Origin: Streptomyces griseoaurantiacus | Lineage (GTDB): Bacteria > Actinomycetota > Actinomycetes > Streptomycetales > Streptomycetaceae | Reading direction: 5' to 3' | Assembly: GCA_014656015.1 (NCBI GenBank) | Contig: BNBP01000024.1 | Location: 1 to 64,000 of the forward strand | Length of the DNA: 64,000 nt | In this document: positions 26,606-34,012 of the stretch, piece by piece | Numbering within the stretch: position 1 is the first letter of the stretch | How the letters are laid out: each line of letters begins with the position of its first letter | The notes under the pieces: generated by a model | The model's input: only the letters and a program-made list of their open reading frames with translations | What the model was told of the DNA's origin: nothing | Databases searched by the model: none | Made by a program: the position numbers and the translations under genes

Positions 26606-27046
26606 GTGAAAGCGCACCAGTTCGCACTCTCCGTATCCGCCACACCGACCGCGGTCACCGCCGCCCGGCACCGGGCCGTGGACGCGATAGAGGGCTGGGA
26701 CACGGTGCTGGGCAACGAGGTGGTGCACACCGCCGAGCTCGTGATCAGTGAGTTCGTCACCAACGCGGTCCGGCATGCCGAAGCCGGCCCGGTCTCCCTG
26801 TCCGTCCGTCTCGACGAGCAGTCACTGCGGATCGAAGTCTGCGACGACTGCCCGGAACTGCCCCGGCCGGGTCTCCCGGATCCGTGTAGCGAGAGCGGCC
26901 GAGGTCTGTTCCTCGTGGCCGCGCTCGTGGATCGATACGGCGTCGAGCCGACGGCGGTCGGGAAGTGCTGCTGGGCCGAGATCGCACTGCCCACCAATCC
27001 GGACCATCCGATCGTGTCCCCCCTTGTTGCACAGAGGAGTTGCTGA
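26606..27046 (+). CDS. GHKL ATPase, anti-sigma-factor-like (RsbW type)
   Basis: 146 residues from a GTG with GGAGG 6 nt upstream. The N-box SEFVTNAVRHA (about residues 48-58) and the G-box SESGRGLFLVAALVDRYG fit the HATPase_c fold of serine-kinase anti-sigma factors. Streptomycetes have many orphan members, often next to XRE/TPR regulators as here. Its stop overlaps the next start (TGATG), making it the first cistron of the enolpyruvyl-transferase operon. It probably controls activity through protein-protein binding; no sigma factor or anti-anti-sigma factor is adjacent. Confidence 0.85.
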   Translation: MKAHQFALSVSATPTAVTAARHRAVDAIEGWDTVLGNEVVHTAELVISEFVTNAVRHAEAGPVSLSVRLDEQSLRIEVCDDCPELPRPGLPDPCSESGRGLFLVAALVDRYGVEPTAVGKCCWAEIALPTNPDHPIVSPLVAQRSC

Positions 27047-28362
27047 TGACGACCACTCGCGTCCCCGGCGTGGCCGCCGAGGTGATCGCCGTTCGTCCGG
27101 GCCCACCGCTCACCGGCACTGTGACTGTCGACGGCTCCAAGAACGCGGCGCTCCCGCTGGTGGCCGCCGCGGCTGCCCTCGGCTGTCCGGTGCGGCTGAA
27201 CAACATCCCTGCCAACACGGACGTGCAGACCATGCTCGCGCTGCTCCAAGAGTCGGGCTGGCATGTAGCGCAGCCGGTCGGGAAGCCGACTGCGGCGGTG
27301 ATTCTGCCGACTGAAAACCAGCCCGTGCGCCCCCACCTGCCCCAGGCCGCGCGTATCCGTGCCTCGTACTACCTGGTGCCGCCCCTGCTCGCCCGGCACG
27401 GAGAGGCACGGCTGCCGTGGCCGGGAGGCTGCCGGATCGGCGCACGCGGAATGGATCTGCACTTTAAGGTGTACGAGGCATTCGGCGACCGGAGTGTCTT
27501 GGGTGACTCCGGATATCGCGTCGAGGCCGCCAGACGTCGCTATGGCACCGTGTCCCTGGTGCTGCCGTTCCGCTCGCGCGGGGCGACCGTGGCCGCCCTG
27601 CTTCGAGCCGTCACCACCGGCCAGCCTCTGCGGCTGGGCGAGCCCAATCTCTCGCCGGAAGTGCTGTACGTGCTGGAGGCCCTGCAGGCGGCGGGATGGG
27701 ACACCCGGGCCGGCGAGCGCCTGCTCGCCCTCTCGCCGCCCCCCTCGGCACCGAGCGACGCCGCATGGGTAGTCCCGGGAGACAAGGTGGAGGCAGGGAC
27801 ACTCGCCTGTGCAGTCGCCGCCACAGGCGGAAGCGCGCGCATCCGAGGCGCGCGAGCCGACGACCTGGGCCCCCTCGTGGCTGCCCTGCACCGACTGGGC
27901 ATCTCCACCGTCAGCGAGGCGGACACCTTCACCGTGAACGCCCAGGACTGCCGCTTGGCCAGCCGCCCCTTACGGGCCACCGCCTCGCTCAGCCCGGACG
28001 GCTTGGACGCCGACTTCGAACCACCACTCATGGCACTGGCCCTCGGCCTACCCGGTACCCACCTGTTCGCCGACGCCATCAACCCAGGTCGCCACGGCAA
28101 TCTTCTGCCGCAGTTGGCCCGCCTCGGGGCGGACATCGAGGAGATCTCCCCCACCGAGTGCCGCCTTACCGGTCCTCAACGGCTGACCGGGACGGGCGTG
28201 GAGGCCACCGACATCCGAACCGGATCCGCCCTCATGGTCGCCGGCCTCACCGCCCAGGGCGTCACCACCCTTGGCGGTCTTGACCAGCTCCGCCGCGGCC
28301 ACGCCGACCTGCCCGGCAAGCTCCACACCCTGGGCGCCGACATCTGCGAGGTCACCCCATGA
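27046..28362 (+). CDS. Enolpyruvyl transferase of the MurA/EPSP-synthase family
   Basis: 438 residues. The N-terminal VDGSKNAALPLVAA carries the Lys-Asn pair of MurA, and PWPGGCRIGARGMDLHF has Cys129 where MurA has its PEP-reacting cysteine (Cys115 in E. coli). It should move an enolpyruvyl group from phosphoenolpyruvate to a hydroxyl. Sequence is diverged from housekeeping MurA, and the neighbours are nucleotide enzymes rather than wall genes. A nucleotide acceptor, as used by the nikkomycin/polyoxin UMP enolpyruvyl transferases, is therefore plausible but unproven. A TTA leucine codon at 27970-27972 implies bldA dependence. AGAGGAG precedes the ATG; overlaps join it to both neighbours. Confidence 0.8.
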   Translation: MTTTRVPGVAAEVIAVRPGPPLTGTVTVDGSKNAALPLVAAAAALGCPVRLNNIPANTDVQTMLALLQESGWHVAQPVGKPTAAVILPTENQPVRPHLPQAARIRASYYLVPPLLARHGEARLPWPGGCRIGARGMDLHFKVYEAFGDRSVLGDSGYRVEAARRRYGTVSLVLPFRSRGATVAALLRAVTTGQPLRLGEPNLSPEVLYVLEALQAAGWDTRAGERLLALSPPPSAPSDAAWVVPGDKVEAGTLACAVAATGGSARIRGARADDLGPLVAALHRLGISTVSEADTFTVNAQDCRLASRPLRATASLSPDGLDADFEPPLMALALGLPGTHLFADAINPGRHGNLLPQLARLGADIEEISPTECRLTGPQRLTGTGVEATDIRTGSALMVAGLTAQGVTTLGGLDQLRRGHADLPGKLHTLGADICEVTP

Positions 28363-29597
28363 CCACCGACGGGCGCAACCTGCGCCAGATCGTTGCCACA
28401 ACGGACGTCCACTCCGCCTTCGACAACGCCGCGCCGTTCCTGACCCACCTTCACTCGCTGCGGCCGACTTCCCTCATCGTGGACTGCGGCGACTTCTTCG
28501 AAGGCAGCGGGTACTACCGCCTCGCCCGCGGCACGATCGAGCGGGGGGTCCTGCTCAGGCTGTACGACGTGCTGGCCCCCGGCAACCACGGCTGGCCCCA
28601 CTACTTCGAACCCGACCTTCACCGGCGCACTGTCTGCGCCAATGCCGTGGATGCCAACACCGGCGACGCTCTGTTCCGCCGCCTGTACATCGCCGACATC
28701 GATGGACGGCGCGTCGGCGTAACCGCTGTGATCGGCCGGCAAGCCTTCCACTCGATCCCGGCTGCCCAGCGAGTCGGCCAATGCGTCACCGATCCCCTGC
28801 AGTCCCTGCGCGAGGTGATTCTCGCCCACCACGAGGTGGACAGCTGGGTCCTGCTCAGCCATTCCGGCTTCGACGAGGACCGGAAACTCGCGGCGGCCTG
28901 TCCGTTCCTCGACGTGGTCTTCGCCGGGCACTGCCACAGCGATCAGTACGGACCGGTCCGAGTCTACGGCACCCTGGTCGCCAAGGGTCGGGAACTCGCC
29001 GACGGCTATGCGATCGCGACACCCGTAGGCACGGGATGGGGTGCCGGCACTACATCCTTCCCGAATCGGGCCCCGAGCCGCTTTCCCATGGAGCTTGCGG
29101 ATCTGTGCTCCCTCATCGAAAACGTCAAGCAGCAGCTGGCCGCCGTCCTCGGCCCGATCAGTCCGGCGTACCGCCACCAGCCCCTCGACCGGCGCAGCCT
29201 GCTCGTGGAGCTCACCGCGCGCCTGCGTACGGTACTCGGGGCAGACGCGGTCATCCTCAACGAGACGGCACTACGTGCCGTCCCGCTCTGCGACACACTC
29301 ACCCAGGGCGACCTGCTCTCCATCGAGCCGTTCGCCAACCAGTTGGTGCACGCCCACGTACCTGAGCCGGCACGCAGCGGCCTCCGTGGCCTGCTGTCAG
29401 GTCTGACCGCCCAGACCGGCCCGCTCGTCACGGCCCCCGATCCCCTGCCGGACGCCATCACCACCGTGCTGACCACCGACTACCTCGCCGACACCTACCT
29501 CGGCGGACGCACACACGAGGCCGGCCTGCGCCTGGACCAGGCCGTCCAGCACGTCCTCATCATCACCGCTCCTGTCACCGCGGAAGGAAGCAGCTAA
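28359..29597 (+). CDS. 5'-nucleotidase-like metallophosphatase
   Basis: 412 residues. All calcineurin-like metal motifs are present: TTDVHSAF (Asp16/His18), DCGDFFEGS (Asp42, Asp45), APGNHGW, LSHSGFDEDRK and FAGHCHSDQYG. The C-terminal half, with AVILNETALRAVP and TQGDLLSIEPFANQLV, resembles the nucleoside-binding domain of UshA-type 5'-nucleotidases. There is no signal peptide, so unlike UshA it is cytoplasmic. It probably removes phosphate from a nucleotide or an enolpyruvyl-nucleotide made by the preceding enzyme. The ATGA overlap with the previous gene and the TAATG junction with the next show one operon. Confidence 0.82.
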   Translation: MTTDGRNLRQIVATTDVHSAFDNAAPFLTHLHSLRPTSLIVDCGDFFEGSGYYRLARGTIERGVLLRLYDVLAPGNHGWPHYFEPDLHRRTVCANAVDANTGDALFRRLYIADIDGRRVGVTAVIGRQAFHSIPAAQRVGQCVTDPLQSLREVILAHHEVDSWVLLSHSGFDEDRKLAAACPFLDVVFAGHCHSDQYGPVRVYGTLVAKGRELADGYAIATPVGTGWGAGTTSFPNRAPSRFPMELADLCSLIENVKQQLAAVLGPISPAYRHQPLDRRSLLVELTARLRTVLGADAVILNETALRAVPLCDTLTQGDLLSIEPFANQLVHAHVPEPARSGLRGLLSGLTAQTGPLVTAPDPLPDAITTVLTTDYLADTYLGGRTHEAGLRLDQAVQHVLIITAPVTAEGSS

Positions 29598-30136
29598 TGA
29601 TCCTCACCGGCCCGGAGATCACCGCTGCCGCTCACGACGGCCGCCTCCGCATCACCCCGTTCGCCGCCGACCAGGTCAACCCCAACAGCTACAACGTGCG
29701 TCTGGGCCCCACCCTGATCACCTACACGAGCACGGTCCTGGACCCACACCGGCCCAACCCCACAAACGCAACCAGCATCGGCTCGGACGGGCACGTCCTC
29801 CAGCCAGGCGAGCTCTACCTCGGCCACACCCTCGAAGAGGTCGGCTCCGACACCTTCGTGCCACTGCTTTTCGGTCGCTCCTCCGTCGGACGTCTCGGCC
29901 TGTTCGTCGAGATCACCGCCCCCATCGGCGACATCGGCTTCCACGGCCAGTGGACGCTCATGCTCACCCCGATCCGACCGCTGCGCGTGTATGCCGGCAT
30001 GGCGATCGGGCAGATCATGTTCTTCGTCTCCACCGGCGCCATCGACCTCTACCGCGGCAAGTACCAGGCCGCCGCAGGACCGCAGCCTTCCGCCTACTGG
30101 CGAGACCTCGCCCGACTCCGGGCGGTGGCATCGTGA
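29597..30136 (+). CDS. dCTP-deaminase-like protein 1 (lacks the catalytic Glu)
   Basis: 179 residues with the trimeric dUTPase/Dcd fold: NPNSYNVRLG, GELYLGHTLE and GRSSVGRLGLFVEITAP. Aligned with E. coli Dcd, Ser95, Arg99 and Asp112 replace Ser111, Arg115 and Asp128. The position of catalytic Glu138, in the beta strand after GFHG, is Met122 (QWTLMLTP). Alone it should not deaminate dCTP by the known mechanism. The next gene is a paralogue with the opposite pattern, so the two may form a mixed oligomer; a purely nucleotide-binding role is the alternative. Start and stop overlap the neighbours. Confidence 0.8.
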   Translation: MILTGPEITAAAHDGRLRITPFAADQVNPNSYNVRLGPTLITYTSTVLDPHRPNPTNATSIGSDGHVLQPGELYLGHTLEEVGSDTFVPLLFGRSSVGRLGLFVEITAPIGDIGFHGQWTLMLTPIRPLRVYAGMAIGQIMFFVSTGAIDLYRGKYQAAAGPQPSAYWRDLARLRAVAS

Positions 30137-30669
30137 TCCTCACCGGCCCCGCCATCGCCGCCGCCGTCCAGGCCGACGAAATCACCATCGACCCGTACGA
30201 GCCCAGCCGCCTCTCCCCCAACGCTTACGACTGGCGGCTCGGCGAAACGATCCGCGTCTGCGACGGCAACCTCGACGCCGCAACCCCCACCGCCTTCACC
30301 GAGCAGCCCATCCCCGACACCGGCCTCGTGCTGCGCCCTGGCCTGCTCTACCTCGGCATCACGCTGGAGCGGACCGGTTCGGAGACGTACGCGCAGCTAC
30401 TGAACGGCGACCGCACCACCGGGTCCCTGGGCATCTGGGTTCACGTCTCGGCTCCGCTCGGACACCAGGGCCATGCGATCCGCTGGACGCTGGAGATCCG
30501 CGCCACGCGACCGGTGCGCGTGTATCCGGGCATGACCTTCGGCAAGCTCGTCTTCCTCACCACCTTCGGCACCCCGGCCAGCTACCAGCAGCAGCCTGCC
30601 AAGTACGCGTCCACGGAAGGCATCGACATCTCGCGCCTCTACGAGGAGATCGACGGAGGAGCGCGGTGA
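30133..30669 (+). CDS. dCTP-deaminase-like protein 2 (keeps Glu, lacks Ser/Arg)
   Basis: 178 residues from a GTG overlapping the previous stop (GTGA). It starts VILTGPAIAAAV, like paralogue 1 (MILTGPEITAAA), and shares SPNAYDWRLG and RPGLLYLGITLE. The signature loop is GDRTTGSLG instead of GRSSxxRLG, so the equivalents of Ser111 and Arg115 are Arg94 and Ser98, and the Asp128 equivalent is His111. The Glu138 equivalent is kept as Glu121 in RWTLEIRAT. It therefore complements the residues missing from its neighbour. Tandem duplication followed by division of labour is the simplest reading. Confidence 0.78.
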   Translation: MILTGPAIAAAVQADEITIDPYEPSRLSPNAYDWRLGETIRVCDGNLDAATPTAFTEQPIPDTGLVLRPGLLYLGITLERTGSETYAQLLNGDRTTGSLGIWVHVSAPLGHQGHAIRWTLEIRATRPVRVYPGMTFGKLVFLTTFGTPASYQQQPAKYASTEGIDISRLYEEIDGGAR

Positions 30670-31781
30670 ACGCTCGCTCGGCCACCGGCCCGATGGCCGC
30701 CACCTTCCTGGACCTCCCCGTCGGAAGCCCCGGCGGCAGCATCGAGCTCTTCCTCGACCTCTACACCGGACGACAACCCCTCATCCCGGCCCGCGCCTTC
30801 ATGCTCGCACCACCTGGTCACGCTCCTCGTCCACCCGCCGGACTCAACGTGCTCCCCGTAGCAGGCAAATGCCTGGAAGGAACGGCCTTCAGCCGCTACG
30901 TCGCCACCCTGCGCAGAGCACTTACAGCCACGCTCGATCCCACACAGATCAGCGTCCTCCACTTGCAGCACCTCGCATTCGGCGCCACTCCTGCCCTCAT
31001 CCGCGCTCTGCCCGCGCATCCCCGGATCGCCCTCGTCCACGGCACGGACCTGATCTTCGCCGAGACCCACCGAGACCAGCTCCAGGTGCTGCGCGAGTCA
31101 GCCAGGGCCGCCGACGCCATCGTGGTCCCGACCAACGCAATGGCCGACCGCCTCCTCAAGCTCGCCCCACAGATCGAACGCCGCAAGATCACCCACATCC
31201 CCTGGGGCATCCCCGACCACCTGCTCACCGCACCGCCCGCCCGGCCGGCACGCACCTCCACCAGCCACCTGCGGCTCCTGTACGCAGGACGCCTGACCAC
31301 CGAAAAGGGTGGTGTGACCCTGATCAAGAGCCTGGCTCCCGTCCCCGGTGTCGAGCTGAGCGTCGCCGCGCCCAGAGCCCAGTTCCACGCACTGGCCCCG
31401 CTGCTGCAACGCGCCGGCGTACGAGTCCGCTACCTCGACTGGCTGCGCCGCCCACAGCTGTGGAAAGCCTTCACCGAACACGATGTGCTGGTCGTGCCGT
31501 CCACCACCCTGGAGGCCATGGGACTGGTCGCGCTGGAAGCCCAAGCGTGCGGACTGCCCGTCCTCTACCAGCCCGTACCCGGCCTCAGCGAAGCGCTCGC
31601 CACATCTGGCATGGCCACGGACTTCACCCACTCCGCCGCTCTGGCGCGCGACCTCGAGCGGCTGAGGAAGACGCCTGGGCTGCTGACCGCCCTGCGACAG
31701 GCGGGCTACGCGAACGCGGTCCGCCATCCTCTCTCGGCGACCGCACGGTCCCTGAACGACCTCGGCCGCCAGCTCACCTGA
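30666..31781 (+). CDS. GT4-family glycosyltransferase
   Basis: 371 residues from a GTG overlapping the previous stop by 4 nt. GT-B fold features: LYAGRLTTEKGGVTLIKSL at the start of the C-terminal Rossmann domain and the E-x7-E motif in LEAMGLVALEAQACGLPVLY. The N-terminal half has a glycine-rich acceptor-side loop (PVGSPGGSIELF). It uses a nucleotide-sugar donor; the acceptor is unknown but presumably the product of the preceding enzymes. Last cistron of the operon that begins at 26606. Confidence 0.87.
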   Translation: MNARSATGPMAATFLDLPVGSPGGSIELFLDLYTGRQPLIPARAFMLAPPGHAPRPPAGLNVLPVAGKCLEGTAFSRYVATLRRALTATLDPTQISVLHLQHLAFGATPALIRALPAHPRIALVHGTDLIFAETHRDQLQVLRESARAADAIVVPTNAMADRLLKLAPQIERRKITHIPWGIPDHLLTAPPARPARTSTSHLRLLYAGRLTTEKGGVTLIKSLAPVPGVELSVAAPRAQFHALAPLLQRAGVRVRYLDWLRRPQLWKAFTEHDVLVVPSTTLEAMGLVALEAQACGLPVLYQPVPGLSEALATSGMATDFTHSAALARDLERLRKTPGLLTALRQAGYANAVRHPLSATARSLNDLGRQLT

Positions 31782-31874
31782 CGTGATTCCCGGGCGGCAC
31801 GACACGTCGCTGCCCGACCCACCTTGTAAACGTCACTACGCTGACCGCGCGACGCCCCGGCGAAAAGGGAGACC

Positions 31875-32918
31875 ATGACGTACGACAGTGACCGCATCGA
31901 AGCCCTGTTGGACGAGGGCGTCCGCGACAAGGTGTACCCGGGCGCCGTGTGGGCCCTCGGCGACGCCACCGGCACCCTCGCCCAGGGCACCACCGGCGTC
32001 CTCGACCCCGACGAGCCGGACGTGCCAATGCGCACCGACACCGTCTTCGACGCCGCCAGCCTTACCAAGATCCTGGCCGTCTGGTCCTCCGCCGGCGCCC
32101 TGTACGAGGACGGAACCCTCGACCTCGACCAGCCGCTCGGCAGCTTCTGGCAGGAGGTCACCGGGCACCCACTCGGAGCCGTCACCGCCCGGCATCTGCT
32201 GACGCACACCGCCGGCGTCCCACTGCGAGCCCAGCTGAAGAACCTCTACGGCACCAACCGTGAGGAGATCCGCCGAGGCGTCCTCCACGAGCAGCTCTAC
32301 CGACCTCCAGGTGAAGCAGTTGAGTACACCGACCGGGCCGCCCTCATCCTGGGCTACCTCGCCGAACACCTCTCCGGCCAGCCCTTGGCCCAACTGGCCA
32401 CCACCCGCACCTGGCTTCCACTGGGCATGACCTCCACCCGCTTCGGTCCCTTGCCCGCCGATCTCACCGCGCGCTGCGCACCGACCGAACTCGACCAGGA
32501 CACCGACACCCGCCTCAAGGGAGTCGCCCACGACTTCTCTGCCCGCCTCCTGGGCGGCGTCTGCGGCATCGCCGGCGTCTTCACTGTCCTCGACGATCTC
32601 GCCGCCTTCCTCCGCTACATGCTCGCCCCTGCCGCTTCCCAGTTCCGGTCTGGTTTTGGGAGCGAGTGGATCACCCACTCCCTGACGATCCAGACGGGCC
32701 AGCTCCAACCGGCTCGCGGCCTGTTCTGGCACCCCGCTCCCGGCACGACCGCCGACGAGGACGCCTGGGTCCACTACGGCTTCACCGGCACAGGCATGTG
32801 GATTTCCCCCACCAAGTACCGCTGGGCGGTACTCCTGACCAACAAGCTCTACTACACAAGGGATCGTGGGCCATTGGCCGAAATTCGCAACACCTTCCGT
32901 GAACTCGTATTTACCTGA
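31875..32918 (+). CDS. Serine hydrolase of the class C beta-lactamase / DD-peptidase fold
   Basis: 347 residues. The active-site SxxK is SLTK (Ser62, Lys65), the second motif YTD (Tyr151) and the third HYGFTGT near residue 297. There is no signal peptide, so it is probably a cytoplasmic esterase, amidase or transesterase rather than a penicillin-binding protein. GGGAG precedes the ATG. A 93-bp gap separates it from the glycosyltransferase, so it may have its own promoter or be the operon's final gene. Such hydrolases sometimes act in natural-product release or resistance; that is inference. Confidence 0.85.
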   Translation: MTYDSDRIEALLDEGVRDKVYPGAVWALGDATGTLAQGTTGVLDPDEPDVPMRTDTVFDAASLTKILAVWSSAGALYEDGTLDLDQPLGSFWQEVTGHPLGAVTARHLLTHTAGVPLRAQLKNLYGTNREEIRRGVLHEQLYRPPGEAVEYTDRAALILGYLAEHLSGQPLAQLATTRTWLPLGMTSTRFGPLPADLTARCAPTELDQDTDTRLKGVAHDFSARLLGGVCGIAGVFTVLDDLAAFLRYMLAPAASQFRSGFGSEWITHSLTIQTGQLQPARGLFWHPAPGTTADEDAWVHYGFTGTGMWISPTKYRWAVLLTNKLYYTRDRGPLAEIRNTFRELVFT

Positions 32919-33049
32919 CGTGTCAAAGCGGATCCCAGGCCACATCCCCGACGTCCACCCCCGGATCAGCCGCATCAACATCGCACACGCGACACCAGGG
33001 AGTATCTACTCCGCGCTTCTCCGCCCACGTTGGATCGAGCACCCGCGGT

Positions 33050-34012
33050 TCAATTGCCTGCCGTTGTTCCCCCACCTGGACGGCGACGAGCGACAGAGGC
33101 CGGCGTTGGGCGTTGCACGGAGGCATTGGGATTGCGACCACGACCTCGTTCTGTGGGCGCACGCAGAGTGGGCGGTACAGGAGGCGCTACCACCGTCGCC
33201 GCGAGATCGTTCAACGTGGCATTCACCACCGGCCAGCACATGTCGAGCGTGTCGCGGTTCGGGCTGTGTCCGGTCCGTTTCTCCGCCAGGGGATGGACGA
33301 GATTCCTGTAGTGCCGGACAAGCTCCGAGGCGAGTTTGGCATCGTGCTCGATCCATTTGTTCTCGTACGCGAAGTCGACGAAGTCATTCAGCCCCATGTT
33401 CCGCAACGGCTTCGGCATGCGTACGCCTGCGGTGCGGACCTGCGCGGCATGCGCGAGCACCCCCTCCAGGAGACTGCCCAGCATGATGACCGCCGACGTA
33501 TAGGCGCCGTGCTCGTAGCAGGTGCGTGCCTCGTCCAGCCGAAGTTGCACAGTAGCGGCGAGTTCCGGGTCGCTCACCACCTCCGTCACGGAGACCTTCA
33601 ACTCCACACGCGGCAACTGCCGCCGTAGTTCGTCCTCGAAACCGGCTTCGCAGCGGACAAGGACCGGCTGGCCTTCTTCCTCGCCAATCCGGCGTCCCTC
33701 GAGCACAAGTATCTCGTTGAGCCGCTTCAGCGTGGCGTGGTACTCCTGCTGCTGGTTGTAGTACTCAAGGCGATTCGCCAGGCGAAGGACGGCTCGCTGG
33801 GCGTCGTCCGTACCGTCCTCCTGTCGCTCCCTGAGGAGATCCAAGGTCCACTTGTGCCTCGGTGTGCCGTCGTAGTCCGGGACGTCGTCCCAGCCCGCAC
33901 GCTGGAAGAACGTGGCTATCTCGTACCCCATCCGGTAAAGCAGCGGCGTCTCGTCCCCGCAGATCAGATGGGCAATCTCCGTCAGCGTGCTGTCGTCGAA
34001 GATCTCGTTCAC
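33050..34012 (-). CDS. AbiJ-NTD/HEPN-like abortive-infection protein
   Basis: 320 residues from a GTG overlapping the helicase stop by 4 nt (GTGA). The first ~100 residues (LICGDETPLLYRMGYEIATF, GTPRHKWTLDLLRE) resemble the N-terminal domain of AbiJ-type phage-exclusion proteins. The middle is helical (TCYEHGAYTSAVIMLGSLLE), and RHYRNLVHP carries an Arg-x6-His (Arg233, His240) of the HEPN RNase kind. The C-terminal 70 residues are Pro/Arg-rich. I infer an RNase effector or sensor working with the coupled helicase-nuclease in phage defence. Domain names are from memory and the N-terminal call is tentative. Confidence 0.6.
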   Translation of the reverse strand: MNEIFDDSTLTEIAHLICGDETPLLYRMGYEIATFFQRAGWDDVPDYDGTPRHKWTLDLLRERQEDGTDDAQRAVLRLANRLEYYNQQQEYHATLKRLNEILVLEGRRIGEEEGQPVLVRCEAGFEDELRRQLPRVELKVSVTEVVSDPELAATVQLRLDEARTCYEHGAYTSAVIMLGSLLEGVLAHAAQVRTAGVRMPKPLRNMGLNDFVDFAYENKWIEHDAKLASELVRHYRNLVHPLAEKRTGHSPNRDTLDMCWPVVNATLNDLAATVVAPPVPPTLRAPTERGRGRNPNASVQRPTPASVARRRPGGGTTAGN

